Shown: positions 43,339-52,853, counted from the first letter of the stretch. The stretch: DNA of 64,000 nucleotides from Gallionellales bacterium GWA2_54_124 (GCA_001801025.1 MGWO01000013.1:264476-328475); one strand, 5' to 3'. Notes: a model not told the origin generated them from the letters alone. Translations and numbers: made by a program.

Positions 43339-43818
43339 ATGATGAAAAAAATAGTGGCAATTGCAGTTGGTCTTATCGTACTGGCTCTGGGGGGCTTGCT
43401 GCTGAATAAGTATCTTGCGGATAAAAATGAAAAGGAGCAGAAAGCAGCTCTCCTGATGCAGTTAAAAAAACAAGTCACGCAGGATTTGAAAGACCCTACG
43501 TCGGCACAATTCCGTAACGTCCGTTATCGGGTTGCTGCCCCGGACAAAGCAGAAGCGAAGTTCACGCATTTTCTCTGTGGCGAAATCAACTCGAAAAACT
43601 CATACGGTGCATTCGTCGGATTTAAGAGTTTTGTGTCTGCCTTTAAAACTACTGGCTCTATCGGATCGAAAGATGTCTCTGCTGAGTTTCACATGATTGA
43701 CCCGGCTGGCAATTCTCACGGCGACTTTCAGGAAGGGCTTAAAAACCTAGAGCTGATGGTGCTATTCATAGAATCAAAAAAGTTATGCCCGGCTGAAACC
43801 GAACCGATTGTGGAATAG
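43339..43818 (+). CDS. Membrane-anchored member of a CGE-(I/V)-N family
   Basis: A 159-residue protein with an N-terminal signal anchor (IVAIAVGLIVLALGGLLL) and a periplasmic domain. The core shared with two further genes here is DPTSAQFRNVRY followed some 30 residues later by LCGEINSKNSYGAFVGF. Its two cysteines (in the CGEIN motif and near the end, KKLCP) could form a disulfide. The function is unknown; I have the impression that such domains recur in proteobacterial accessory regions. The start region has two adjacent ATGs and a weak ribosome site. Confidence 0.72.
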   Translation: MMKKIVAIAVGLIVLALGGLLLNKYLADKNEKEQKAALLMQLKKQVTQDLKDPTSAQFRNVRYRVAAPDKAEAKFTHFLCGEINSKNSYGAFVGFKSFVSAFKTTGSIGSKDVSAEFHMIDPAGNSHGDFQEGLKNLELMVLFIESKKLCPAETEPIVE

Positions 43819-43862
43819 CTACCGACTGTTAAGTCAAACCAGACATGGAGGCTGAAAAAATA

Positions 43863-44570
43863 ATGAAGCTGAAAGTAAATATCGTAGTTGCGGGTGCTCC
43901 ATCACTAATCATGCTGGCAATGTTGTTGGGGCTAACCGGATGCTCTTCAAAGCAGGAAGCGGCAGTTTTTGACAAAGAGGCAGCCATCGCTGAACTAAAA
44001 ACCAATCTCTCATCCCATTTGAATGACCCGGAGTCAGTCCAGTTCAGGAATATAAAATTTTATCCGGAAACACTGCAAAACAATCTCATCAAGAGTTTTC
44101 CTCAGCAAATTGCAATTTGCGGGGAGGTAAACCGGGACAATCACCGAAACAGCGCGGAGTTCACTCCTTTCATTTCTACAGATGCTTTGGTTGTTTCAGA
44201 TGGGATAGTCAAGCTCGAACATAAAAGCGTCTACCATGCCCTAATCAGGCCAGAAAGAGTAGATGCTGACTACTTCGATGGGGTAAGCACAGACGTGTGC
44301 CAGAACGAAACAAAGCCTCCCCGAGAGTTAGAGATGCATGCAACATTAAGTGAAAGTGAGTTGGATAGTTGTTTTATCGCAGGGGAGTCGGCTGCGACGG
44401 TCTACATTTCCGACATGGCGAAATATGCCAGCGGCGGACTCATGCCCTCCACAGTCATGGAAGAGGCCTGTATAAAAAAAGGCGCTACGACTGACAATCC
44501 AAGATCTTGTCTTGAGCAATGTGAGCTGGGCTTCAGAAAAGTTGCCAAAGATGTATTGAATGGGCGTTGA
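43863..44570 (+). CDS. Lipoprotein of the CGE-(I/V)-N family
   Basis: Second paralogue, 235 residues. A lipoprotein signal peptide ends in the lipobox LTGCSS. The shared core is DPESVQFRNIKFY and AICGEVNRDN. A C-terminal extension of about 85 residues with four or more cysteines (DSCFIAG, EEACIKKG, RSCLEQCELGF) is absent from the other two. I start at the ATG at 43863 (GGAGG ahead) rather than six codons earlier, because it places the signal peptide at the N-terminus. It is the second gene of a rightward run of five. Confidence 0.75.
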   Translation: MKLKVNIVVAGAPSLIMLAMLLGLTGCSSKQEAAVFDKEAAIAELKTNLSSHLNDPESVQFRNIKFYPETLQNNLIKSFPQQIAICGEVNRDNHRNSAEFTPFISTDALVVSDGIVKLEHKSVYHALIRPERVDADYFDGVSTDVCQNETKPPRELEMHATLSESELDSCFIAGESAATVYISDMAKYASGGLMPSTVMEEACIKKGATTDNPRSCLEQCELGFRKVAKDVLNGR

Positions 44571-44604
44571 TGCCATAACCATAATCAGGAAACACTAAAA
44601 AACC

Positions 44605-45150
44605 ATGGAAACACAATTAATTATCGGCGTAGCACTCGCAATCTTTGTACTTTATGACGCAAAGAAAATCGGCATCAGAAAAGGACTTGTAACCGGGTTC
44701 GGGAATTTGAGTGCATGGGGCTGGTTCTGGTTGACCTCGATTCTGGGGATTATCGGTTTCGGCATTTATTGGTATCGCCGTAGCGAACTCATTGAGGCTA
44801 TTGCTGCAACCTCTTCAGGTTCTACGCCCCAGGATGCCGTGCCAGCTATTGCTGCCTCAACCGGACAGTCACCCAAAATGAGCCCACTCAAGATTGTGGG
44901 CGCTGTGCTGGGCGTGGCTGTTATGTTTTCCCTGCTCCAAGAGAATGGAATGCAAGGCATCCATGGCAAAGTTGCCGAAGATGCGGTGAAGCAATATGAC
45001 ATGGCCTCAAGAAATGGCTCGTCAATTGATGCGTGCGTACATGCTGGTCTAGTTTCTGCCGCATATCTGCAAGCTCAAGATGAGTCAGGCTATAAAAAAT
45101 GGAAGAGTATTGAGCAGAGCGATTGCCGCGTAGCAGGAATTCACAAGTGA
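44605..45150 (+). CDS. Unrecognised membrane protein
   Basis: The 181-residue protein has an N-terminal helix (IIGVALAIFVLYDAKKIGI), a second hydrophobic stretch (WGWFWLTSILGIIGFGIYWY), a linker and a third helix (IVGAVLGVAVMFSLL). The periplasmic or cytosolic tail has two cysteines (SIDACVHAGLV, SDCRVAG). Nothing identifies a family. It stands between two paralogous lipoprotein genes and is probably cotranscribed with them. Confidence 0.68.
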   Translation: METQLIIGVALAIFVLYDAKKIGIRKGLVTGFGNLSAWGWFWLTSILGIIGFGIYWYRRSELIEAIAATSSGSTPQDAVPAIAASTGQSPKMSPLKIVGAVLGVAVMFSLLQENGMQGIHGKVAEDAVKQYDMASRNGSSIDACVHAGLVSAAYLQAQDESGYKKWKSIEQSDCRVAGIHK

Positions 45151-45184
45151 CATTTCAATTACAATTTTTAATAAAGGGAAAAAC

Positions 45185-45661
45185 ATGGAAAAAGTAAAGT
45201 TGAGGCATATCGGAATTAGTGTACTTTTTGCTGCCGTTGGCACGCTGCTGCTTGGTTGCAGCTCTAAAGCTAGTGATGAGCCAAGTAATAAGGACGCGAT
45301 AATTTCCGAGTTAAAGGCCAGACTCGCATCGAAAAACACATTCACAGACCCAAGTTCCATTCAGTACCGAAATGTTAAGTTCTACCAGAAGCTGACTGAA
45401 CTCAAGGATGGCAAGAAGGTTATTCTGCAAGCAACAATATGCGGTGAGGTTAATCGGAATTTAGACGGAGGGAGTTCTGATTTCGGTCGATTTCTATCGC
45501 TGATCGGGGCTTCACATGGCGGCGTTATCAACCTTGAGGATAAGAGTGGCTCCACAAGCATGGTTGAAAACGCCAATGTTGAAGACAAAGCAGGCTATCA
45601 CGCGTTCTTTGAGAAAAATTACGCAGAACACTGTCGGAACGTATCCGAGAAATTAAACTAA
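45185..45661 (+). CDS. Second lipoprotein of the CGE-(I/V)-N family
   Basis: Third paralogue, 158 residues. The signal peptide ends in LLLGCSSKASD, a clear lipobox. The core DPSSIQYRNVKFYQ and TICGEVNRNLDGG matches the genes at 43339 and 43863. The cysteine of the core and one near the end (AEHCRN) are again present. AAAGGG precedes the ATG. Its presence after an unrelated membrane gene shows that the family was duplicated and interspersed rather than simply repeated in tandem. Confidence 0.75.
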   Translation: MEKVKLRHIGISVLFAAVGTLLLGCSSKASDEPSNKDAIISELKARLASKNTFTDPSSIQYRNVKFYQKLTELKDGKKVILQATICGEVNRNLDGGSSDFGRFLSLIGASHGGVINLEDKSGSTSMVENANVEDKAGYHAFFEKNYAEHCRNVSEKLN

Positions 45662-45688
45662 CCAAATCAGACTGGACTGGACTGGAAG

Positions 45689-46228
45689 ATGAAAATCATA
45701 AACCACAAGACCGCAATCTTAATCGTGCTTGGATTGTCTTTAACTGCCTGTGCATCGGCACCTGTCCCACCTCCCGTATGGGACAATCATGCTTCTGAGA
45801 AAGAGGCGTCCGAATACGCGCCATACGCCACTACTGGTACTGGCATCGTGACAGGTCAAGCATTCTTAACCCAGAAAGGCGGCGGAGTTGTCGTTGCAGC
45901 AGGCCATGAAGTTATCCTTGATCCCGTCACACCAACGTCAATTGAGTGGTGGCAAAAGGCAGGCAAGCTCTATGCCCTCAAAGAAACTACCCACCCATCA
46001 ACGAACTTTCAGAAAGCCAGAAAAACCGTAATAGCGGATGGGAGCGGAAAGTTCACATTTAACAACCTTCCCGCTGGCAGATATTTTGTACGCACGATCC
46101 TGACATGGGAAGTCCCTTTCCATGGTATTCAGGGTGGCGTGCTGGGAGATATAGTCGAGGTGCAGAATGAGCAGACCTCAAATGTCATTCTGAATCACTA
46201 CGCACCAGACTATCACGAGCGGCATTAA
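45689..46228 (+). CDS. Lipoprotein with carboxypeptidase-regulatory-like fold
   Basis: The 179 residues begin with a lipoprotein signal peptide (GLSLTACASAP). The mature part includes GTGIVTGQAFLTQKGGG and DGSGKFTFNNLPAGRYFVRT, the latter typical of CarboxypepD-regulatory/SdrD-B-like beta-sandwiches that serve as structural modules in surface proteins. It ends the five-gene envelope run; a terminator follows 78 bases later. Confidence 0.72.
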   Translation: MKIINHKTAILIVLGLSLTACASAPVPPPVWDNHASEKEASEYAPYATTGTGIVTGQAFLTQKGGGVVVAAGHEVILDPVTPTSIEWWQKAGKLYALKETTHPSTNFQKARKTVIADGSGKFTFNNLPAGRYFVRTILTWEVPFHGIQGGVLGDIVEVQNEQTSNVILNHYAPDYHERH

Positions 46229-46306
46229 CAACTCACAGAGCAACGCACGTAGGAGCCCTGAAAGCACTCAGTAGCAAGGCCGCTATCTGTCCGGGTTCTC
46301 TATCAT

Positions 46307-46341
46307 GTTAAAGGCAAGTCCCAACTGGGCTTGCCTTTAAC
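46307..46341 (+). terminator. Terminator of the envelope-protein run
   Basis: GTTAAAGGCAAG (46307-46318) pairs with CTTGCCTTTAAC (46330-46341), with an inner CCC/GGG extension. It lies about 120 bases before the dcm-like gene. Confidence 0.8.
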
Positions 46342-46458
46342 ATTTCAGGAGCAGCTCAAAAACAGAACATACGGTCTGTCAGGTACAGTGAGGCGAAATT
46401 TGTTATAACAATTACTTACTGACAGAGCTGTATTCATTCGACACAAAGGGTAAAGTGA

Positions 46459-47931
46459 GTGATAATCCGTCACACAATTGACCCAGATAAAATCCACATG
46501 AACCCCCAGCAAGAAGATTTGGCACTGCTGAAATCCCTGTTAGAAATTTACGATCAGAAATACATCGGCAGCTATCTGAATGAGGTCTCACCGGGAGAAT
46601 GGTGCCGTGAAACCATTAACCGCTGGATGAACGGCAAAGCCTCTCCCCGCCTCAGCCATCATGAGCTTGAGGCACTGAAAAAGCTCCTCCCCGCCCCCCC
46701 GGCAAATCACCCTGAGTATGAGTTTGACTTCATCGATCTTTTTGCAGGAATCGGAGGTATCAGGCGCGGATTTGAAGCTGTCGGAGGACGCTGCGTGTTT
46801 ACCAGTGAATGGAACAGCTATGCGTTAAAAACCTATAAAGCAAATCATTATGCCGACCCAGACTTTCATTCGTTTAACGAGGATATCCGTGAAGTCACGC
46901 TGAGTCACAAAGAAGACGTCACACCGGACGAAGCTGCATTGAATATCGACCGGATGGTTCCGGATCATGATGTTCTGCTGGCAGGTTTCCCCTGTCAGCC
47001 ATTTTCTATTGCCGGCGTCTCAAAGAAAAACGCGCTGGGCCGTGCTCATGGTTTTGAATGCAAAACACAAGGCACGCTTTTCTTTGACGTGGCACGGATT
47101 ATTGAAGTCAAACGCCCTACTGCATTCCTGCTTGAAAACGTAAAAAACCTGAAAAGCCACGACAAAGGCAGAACATTTAAGGTCATCATGGAAACGCTGG
47201 ATGAGCTTGGTTACTGGGTTTCTGACGTTGATGTCACAGGAACCCCGGATCCGAAAGTCATTGATGGCCAGCATTTTGTTCCGCAGCACCGCGAACGGAT
47301 TGTCCTTGTAGGTTTCCGCCGCGATCTTGGGGTACACAAAGACTTCACACTCCGTAATATCGATCAGTTCATCCCGAAGAAAAAACTCAGACTGGGCGAC
47401 ATCCTCGAAAAGAAGGTCGATGATAAATACGTACTGACGCCAAAACTCTGGGAGTACTTGTTTAATTACTCCATCAAACACAAAGCCAAGGGAAATGGTT
47501 TCGGATACGGACTCGTTACGGGGAAAGATATAACCCGCACCCTGTCAGCCAGGTATTACAAAGACGGTTCCGAAATCCTGATTGATCGCGGGTTCAATTC
47601 AGCCAAGGAGCTCCATGATCCGGAAAATATGAAAAACCGACCACGGCGGCTGACACCGCGTGAGTGCGCAAGGTTGATGGGATACGATAAACCTGATGGA
47701 TCAGAATTTCATATCCCGGTTTCCGACACACAGGCATACAAGCAGTTTGGAAACTCTGTGGTAGTTCCTGTTTTCGAAGCTGTAGCCAAACTCATGAAAC
47801 CACGCATTCAGGCAGCAATTCAGGCAAAGAAAAACACCCAGAAGAAACGGAATTCAAATGGCAGACGTGCACAGCCCGGCAGTTCGCTCAAAGAACATGA
47901 GGGCGATCCGCTCAAAAAACACAAAGCCTGA
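46459..47931 (+). CDS. dcm: Dcm-like DNA (cytosine-5) methyltransferase
   Basis: Close in layout to E. coli Dcm, which methylates the inner C of CCWGG. Seen are [20 protein letters not shown] (SAM site, about 92-111), [17 protein letters not shown] with the catalytic Cys (about 178), FLLENVKNL, and [25 protein letters not shown] and RLMGYDKP lie further on. The N-terminal extension of about 85 residues also matches Dcm. The start is GTG at 46459 with AAGGG eight bases ahead; ATG at 46498 is an alternative. A perfect TTGTTATAACAA palindrome at 46400-46411 lies in its promoter region. The end overlaps vsr by 74 bases. Confidence 0.93.
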   Translation: MIIRHTIDPDKIHMNPQQEDLALLKSLLEIYDQKYIGSYLNEVSPGEWCRETINRWMNGKASPRLSHHELEALKKLLPAPPANHPEYEFDFIDLFAGIGGIRRGFEAVGGRCVFTSEWNSYALKTYKANHYADPDFHSFNEDIREVTLSHKEDVTPDEAALNIDRMVPDHDVLLAGFPCQPFSIAGVSKKNALGRAHGFECKTQGTLFFDVARIIEVKRPTAFLLENVKNLKSHDKGRTFKVIMETLDELGYWVSDVDVTGTPDPKVIDGQHFVPQHRERIVLVGFRRDLGVHKDFTLRNIDQFIPKKKLRLGDILEKKVDDKYVLTPKLWEYLFNYSIKHKAKGNGFGYGLVTGKDITRTLSARYYKDGSEILIDRGFNSAKELHDPENMKNRPRRLTPRECARLMGYDKPDGSEFHIPVSDTQAYKQFGNSVVVPVFEAVAKLMKPRIQAAIQAKKNTQKKRNSNGRRAQPGSSLKEHEGDPLKKHKA

Positions 47932-48319
47932 GCTGCTTGTCCGCAGGGCCCTTCATGCAGCAGGATATCGATTCCGGCTGCATGTGGCTAATCTCCCTGG
48001 TAAACCTGATATTGTTCTGCCCAAGTACCGTACTGTGATTTTTGTGCACGGCTGTTTCTGGCACGGACACAACTGTAAGTATTTCAGACTGCCACAGACT
48101 CGTCCTGAATTCTGGAAAACCAAGATTGAAGCGAACCAAGCCAGAGACACCAACAATATTGCAAAGCTTAATCAACTCGGCTGGCAGGTGATTTTGATAT
48201 GGGAATGTGCAATCAGAGCCGACAGCCAGGGATTACCGGAAATCATCAGCAAAGCTGCGGGCGCCTTAAACAAACACACAGATGGCACGCCGCCAGAAGT
48301 AAGGACAGTACCCCGCTAG
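47858..48319 (+). CDS. vsr: Very short patch repair endonuclease Vsr
   Basis: Nicks next to T:G mismatches that arise when 5-methylcytosine deaminates, protecting methylated sites. The 153 residues have the family start [19 protein letters not shown], the catalytic Asp in [13 protein letters not shown], the zinc and active-site stretch [18 protein letters not shown], and [14 protein letters not shown]. It overlaps the 3' end of the methylase gene by 74 bases in the +1 frame, longer than the overlap in E. coli. Function is therefore tied to the methylase. Confidence 0.93.
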   Translation: MADVHSPAVRSKNMRAIRSKNTKPELLVRRALHAAGYRFRLHVANLPGKPDIVLPKYRTVIFVHGCFWHGHNCKYFRLPQTRPEFWKTKIEANQARDTNNIAKLNQLGWQVILIWECAIRADSQGLPEIISKAAGALNKHTDGTPPEVRTVPR

Positions 48320-48777
48320 TCAAACCTGATAATTTTTCTGCCCCCCCATAACGCTGACTTCGTAAAAATCAGAAGCTATTAATATTTGTCGCCCCCTCAA
48401 GCACTGATGAATCAAACAACAGAACTCCGCCACCTTACCGACCGTGACGATGCACCAAGTGCGGCGTATTTCACCTGAGCAATTAATTCAGCTCGCTCTG
48501 AAGCCCTCATCCGTCAACACCCGCAGTCGATACAAACCAGAAATATAATATTGATATTTTGCAGCCCAAAAGTGGAACCTCACTCAGGACAATGCCCGAC
48601 ACTTGGTCACCATCGCGACAACCGCAAAGCAAAAAATAGTCAGTTAGTGATCAGCGTGGTTATCAATAGTCAGAAATTTCACGCGATTGAAACACTTCTC
48701 AATCTCGCCAAGTGCGATGGAATGCGACGAAAAATGGAGGCGTCTCTATTTTTTTGAAATTTACGCTCCATTGCATG
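48320..48777. other. 458-base gap before the IS30 element
   Basis: No convincing gene. A 32-codon frame (MHQVRRISPEQLIQ...) starts at about 48449 and a 68-codon frame at 48551, but neither has a ribosome site or a recognisable product. It may contain debris of an older insertion. Confidence 0.5.
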
Positions 48778-49821
48778 GCGGATTCAAGGATGAAGTGCAA
48801 TTTTGAGTAACGCGGGTCAAGTGGGTGGGATGCGGTAGCATTCATGCCTTTTTGACCGGCCAGTCGAAATTGCAAAATGAACTACACACACCTCACCCGA
48901 GAAGAACGATACCAGATTTACGCCTTGAAGAAAGCTGGACATACCCAAAGCGAGATTGCCAACGTGCTGGAACGCAGTCCATCCACTATTAGTCGGGAGT
49001 TGAGCCGCAATCGTGGAGGGCGAGGCTATCGACCGAAACAGGCGCAACGCTTGGCCTGCGAACGACGCGCCATGAATGCCCGGCAGATTGACGATAACAC
49101 CTGGCAGTTTGCACAGGATCGGCTGCAAGAACAGTGGAGTCCTGAACAGATCAGCAATCATGCCGCCATCAGCGTTGAGACGGTATATCAACGAATCTAC
49201 GCCGACAAGCAGGCCGGCGGCGCGCTATGGAAACAACTACGCTGCCAGAAACAGCGCAAGAAACGTTACGGTAAGACGGACCGCCGGGGCATCATCCCCA
49301 ACCGCAAGTCTATTGAGCAACGCCCAGTTATCGTTAATGAGCGCAGTCGGATCGGCGATTGGGAGGCGGATACCGTCATCGGCAAGAATCACCGACAGGC
49401 CATTGTGAGCATCGTTGAGCGCAGGTCCGGATTCACGCTGATCCGCAAGGTCGAACGCAAAACTTCGCAGGCGGTGACTGAAGCGATGATCGCGCTTCTC
49501 AAGCCATATCGAAGCAAGGTGTACACCGTAACTTCGGACAACGGTCGTGAATTTGCCGGGCACGAAAAGATTGCAAAACAATTGAAGGCAGATTTTTACT
49601 TCGCTCATCCCTACGCATCCTGGGAGCGCGGCACCAACGAGAATACGAACGGACTGATCCGGCAATACTTCCCGAAGCACCGGGACTTCACTACGATCAC
49701 ACAACAGGAGATTGAAACGGCAATGGAGAGGTTAAACAACCGGCCAAGAAAGAGACTTGAATACCAGACTCCCAGTCAGGTATTCTTCACGTCAGGCGTT
49801 GCACTTCAAATTTGAATCCGC
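48778..49821 (+). mobile_element. IS30-family insertion sequence
   Basis: A 1044-base element bounded by 23-base imperfect inverted repeats at 48778-48800 and 49799-49821; 20 of 23 positions match (GCGGATTCAA, three differing bases, then TGAAGTGCAA). One transposase gene fills it. GCAT is found close to both outer edges (48773-48776, 49822-49825) and may be a target duplication, with one base unexplained on the left. It separates vsr from the following gene pair. Confidence 0.85.
48877..49815 (+). CDS. IS30-family transposase
   Basis: A 312-residue DDE transposase. The N-terminal helix-turn-helix reads REERYQIYALKKAGHTQSEI followed by ERSPSTISRELSRN. The catalytic core has GDWEADTVIG (first Asp), VTSDNGREFAGH (second Asp) and WERGTNENTNGLIRQYFP (Glu), then NNRPRKRLEYQTP. 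All catalytic residues and both element ends are present, so it is probably active. The stop lies inside the right terminal repeat, as often in this family. Confidence 0.95.
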   Translation: MNYTHLTREERYQIYALKKAGHTQSEIANVLERSPSTISRELSRNRGGRGYRPKQAQRLACERRAMNARQIDDNTWQFAQDRLQEQWSPEQISNHAAISVETVYQRIYADKQAGGALWKQLRCQKQRKKRYGKTDRRGIIPNRKSIEQRPVIVNERSRIGDWEADTVIGKNHRQAIVSIVERRSGFTLIRKVERKTSQAVTEAMIALLKPYRSKVYTVTSDNGREFAGHEKIAKQLKADFYFAHPYASWERGTNENTNGLIRQYFPKHRDFTTITQQEIETAMERLNNRPRKRLEYQTPSQVFFTSGVALQI

Positions 49822-49888
49822 GCATCTTAAATAAAACATTTTCCAATATACTGACATCCATACTAGCTTTTATGGAATTGTGGAATAA

Positions 49889-50839
49889 ATGAAAAAAGAT
49901 GAGCGGACCATTTACTGCTATGACTTAGCCATCGAAGCCAGCAGCCAAGTTTTCAAAGCCCCCAAGACCATTACTGTCCGCCGCGCATTTGAATTGATGG
50001 AGCTGATTTCAAAGGAGCAACGAAAAAAGCTATACCACAAGGGGCAGTTGCTTCTCTATGTCGCAGATTGGGAGTGGAAAGAGAACGTCATTAGTATCCT
50101 GGTGAATAAGTCAGACAAGTCCATATCCGACCCGGTATTTACTGTTCCAGAAGAAGGTAAACGTCGGACCGTAGCTAAAGAAGCAAAAGAAGGGCAGGAC
50201 TTTTCAGCACATATAGTTGTAAAACTGAACCAAAATGATGCCATTCCAGCTCTTGTGCTCATTGAATATTGCTCCGGCCTCGGGATAGCTGTGATTGAAA
50301 AACTATTCAACCAGATTCTCAAGGATTCAAAATTACTATCACCCGGCGATTTTGAACAAGCTCACCCTGACGGCTCTGTCGGTAATGATGGAAAGCCAAA
50401 GAAACTAAATATAATTTTTAAATGCGCTTTCCAAGGACATTTGTCGGACGAACTCCAAGACGATTTAAACAAAGGGAAGGTTCAGAGCATCGAACTAATT
50501 ACGGAAAAAAATCAGTTCACACCTTTTGACGAAGACGGATACATCAAGGAGAAGTGCAAATCCATTACACTGACTTTGAAAGATGAAGATCGGCCTATCA
50601 GTGACAAATTCAAGCGGATTGTTCAAGTCTTCAAAAAACACAATAATGACTATTCCAAGGCAAGAATTAAATTCAAAACAGCCGAAGGCATAGATCGCAC
50701 AGTTGATATGGATACAGCAGACGGACTGGCTCAAGCATATGTAAAAAAAGCTAGAATTGACGGATTTAATGGAGATTTAGAGTCATCATACGAGAGTTTC
50801 AACACCCAGATTTTGGGAAGAATGAAAGCATTAGTGTGA
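49889..50839 (+). CDS. Unrecognised cytosolic protein of a gene pair
   Basis: No family firmly recognised; a faint resemblance to DUF6731-type proteins is from memory only. The 316-residue protein is soluble. It begins ERTIYCYDLAIEASSQ and has HIVVKLNQNDAIPALVLIE with YCSGLGIAVIEKLFNQIL in the middle, and an RTVDMDTADGLAQAYVKKA segment near the end. It overlaps the following membrane gene (TGATG). A cytosolic sensor coupled to a small membrane protein is a common abortive-infection design, so an anti-phage role is a reasonable hypothesis in this cargo region. Confidence 0.7.
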   Translation: MKKDERTIYCYDLAIEASSQVFKAPKTITVRRAFELMELISKEQRKKLYHKGQLLLYVADWEWKENVISILVNKSDKSISDPVFTVPEEGKRRTVAKEAKEGQDFSAHIVVKLNQNDAIPALVLIEYCSGLGIAVIEKLFNQILKDSKLLSPGDFEQAHPDGSVGNDGKPKKLNIIFKCAFQGHLSDELQDDLNKGKVQSIELITEKNQFTPFDEDGYIKEKCKSITLTLKDEDRPISDKFKRIVQVFKKHNNDYSKARIKFKTAEGIDRTVDMDTADGLAQAYVKKARIDGFNGDLESSYESFNTQILGRMKALV

Positions 50840-51411
50840 TGATTGATCGAATCCTGCGTCCATTTTCTTATCTTTTTATTGGGCACCGACACAAATGGGC
50901 GGTGGATTGGATTTACCCATTTATTCTCACCGTTTTGGTGATGATACTGCTTCTGTGGATGAAGAAATATGGGCAAGTATCCCTATATGGCGACGGCGGG
51001 CTAATCGGGAGGATTTTAGGATTTATCCAGAACCTGCCGGGATTTTTTATAGCTGCCCTAGCTGCTATTGCCACGTTTAATCGTGTCGATATAGATAAAA
51101 CGATGCCATTTCCTGCACCCACATTGGATATAACCGTTCAAGGTAAAACAGTTGCAATTGAACTGACCAGACGACGGTTTTTGTGCTCCATGTTTGCCTT
51201 TCTCACTGCTGAAAACATTATTCTTGTGGTTTTTGCAATCTTTGCACAGTCATTCTATTTGCCAGCAAAGCTTTATTTCACGAGCTCATACCATGCGTTG
51301 GTGTCCGGCTCGTTCATGTTTATCTTCCTGTTCATGCTATCACAGATGATGGTAACGACTTTCTGGGGGCTATTTTATCTTGGGGACAAATTGCATCAAC
51401 CTGATGCCTAA
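50839..51411 (+). CDS. Membrane protein paired with the 316-residue protein
   Basis: A 190-residue membrane protein, not recognised. Three or four hydrophobic segments: WIYPFILTVLVMILLLW (about 23-39), FIQNLPGFFIAALAAIA (about 63-79), FLTAENIILVVFAIFAQ (about 120-136) and GSFMFIFLFMLSQMMVTTF (about 155-173). The ATG at 50839 overlaps the previous stop by one base; a GTG three bases earlier is also possible. Translational coupling with the cytosolic partner suggests a two-part system, perhaps with the membrane protein as effector. Confidence 0.7.
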   Translation: MIDRILRPFSYLFIGHRHKWAVDWIYPFILTVLVMILLLWMKKYGQVSLYGDGGLIGRILGFIQNLPGFFIAALAAIATFNRVDIDKTMPFPAPTLDITVQGKTVAIELTRRRFLCSMFAFLTAENIILVVFAIFAQSFYLPAKLYFTSSYHALVSGSFMFIFLFMLSQMMVTTFWGLFYLGDKLHQPDA

Positions 51412-51745
51412 GTGATCCATGAAGTCAATCCGCAAGATTCAACCCATCCGATGTACCCAATGATGATCCAAAAGATGTTCTGCCGCATATTTTAAACTGA
51501 GAGATAGATTTGTCGCTTAATAGGAACGGAGTTAAAGATTCAAAGACAGGGATATATAAGAACATGGGGTATGAAGTAGTTGAAGTTACCGAGCCGCAGC
51601 AAATCCAACGCTTTAACGACACTTGTGAATTTGTGATCGTGACAGCGTGACTACATTTTTTGCAACATACCTTAGAGAGCTGCAGAATTTCACCTTCAAG
51701 GTCAAGGCGCCGCATGGGCGACCAATTGATCTCCAGATTATGTAG
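51412..51745. other. 334-base gap with a possible gene remnant
   Basis: A rightward frame of 46 codons from TTG at 51510 (NRNGVKDSKTGIYKNMGY..., ending CEFVIVTA) looks more protein-like than chance but has no ribosome site. It may be the remnant of a lost gene. Nothing else is visible. Confidence 0.4.
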
Positions 51746-52771
51746 CTAAAAACTAGCATATGCCTTGAGTACACTTTGCCCAAGAATTCTTGCAGTGGAC
51801 AAGTACAGAAACTGTTTTGGCTGTGTATTTAAGAATTCGCTCATCAGCCACTGTTCTTTGTCCGAAAATATTTCATCAAACATATATGGATGATAACGGG
51901 TGATTGAACCCAAATAGAACATTGCCATGTAAATAATGGATTCTTGGCTGTATCTACCAGTCGCAGAATTTGACAGATACATGGTGTACCCGCCACTGCC
52001 AATAAAATACCAAATCCCCTTTCTTTGAATCGCTGCGCTGAGATTTGCAAAATCCTTTCGTGTTGGAATGTATTTTGGAATAGAGATTTTTTCCGTGTAG
52101 TAAATCTTATCTTCTTCTTGTGTAATTGTGTACCCACAAGCTGTAAGAGAAGAAATGTCAGCGGCAGCGCATTGCAACTCTGCCTTGAAAATTAATTCCT
52201 TTCCATTCTTGTATAGTTTTTGACCTTTTAACCGATAAAAAACTTCTGGTTGATTATAGATTTCCGAATATGCTCGATGAACGCCAACGCAATGATTCAG
52301 TAATTCCCGGACATTGATAACGAGGTCGCCGGTAGAAATATTGGGGTCAAACACTGAGACCAGTTCGTGTGCTACTTGGACAATGTTTGTTTTTTGTTTT
52401 TGTTTTGTTATCGTTGAATGAGCAAACTTGTGATTATGGTTTTCAGTCATCCCATGCATGTACATCTTGCGTGGACCATGATTGCCAGAAAGATTGATGA
52501 TAATCTTCGATAAGTTGAGAAATGAGTAATAGTAGAGTAGGGGCTGGCTTTTTACCGGGCTCACCTCGGCGGTAATGTAGAAATGCTTAGCCTGCTCGAG
52601 CAGCGACTTAAGAAAATCTTCTTCCTTTCGGTCTTTGCTGACCTTCTTGATAACGTAATCCCAAAATGCCCAAATATCTGAAATTATTAATTTTTCATTC
52701 TTTCCAAGACTGACTAAAGACACCGGTCTTGAAAAAAGTGGAAAACCGTATTTCATTTCAATTTCAATCAA
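51746..52771 (-). CDS. YaaC-like protein
   Basis: The 341-residue protein matches the YaaC-like type in LLEQAKHFYITAEVSPVKSQ and PLLYYYSFLNLSKIIINL, followed by GPRKMYMHGM. YaaC-like domains are helical, uncharacterised and often found in accessory or defence regions. The C-terminal part (YIMAMFYLGSITRYHPYMFD) is also typical. A TTG start at 52771 has GGGAGAG at good spacing; an ATG five codons later is possible. It lies 82 bases downstream of the 318-residue gene and is probably in the same transcript. Confidence 0.7.
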   Translation of the reverse strand: MIEIEMKYGFPLFSRPVSLVSLGKNEKLIISDIWAFWDYVIKKVSKDRKEEDFLKSLLEQAKHFYITAEVSPVKSQPLLYYYSFLNLSKIIINLSGNHGPRKMYMHGMTENHNHKFAHSTITKQKQKTNIVQVAHELVSVFDPNISTGDLVINVRELLNHCVGVHRAYSEIYNQPEVFYRLKGQKLYKNGKELIFKAELQCAAADISSLTACGYTITQEEDKIYYTEKISIPKYIPTRKDFANLSAAIQRKGIWYFIGSGGYTMYLSNSATGRYSQESIIYMAMFYLGSITRYHPYMFDEIFSDKEQWLMSEFLNTQPKQFLYLSTARILGQSVLKAYASF

Positions 52772-52853
52772 CGATACTCTCCCAAGCTTGCGAGCTAACG
52801 TGGAAAAATCACCGGTCGTCGCAGCTTTTTACGCAGATCCGGTGGGGGGGAGG

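Noticed and set aside
48551-48757. 68-codon frame before the IS30 element
   Set aside because: No ribosome site, no recognisable sequence; probably chance.
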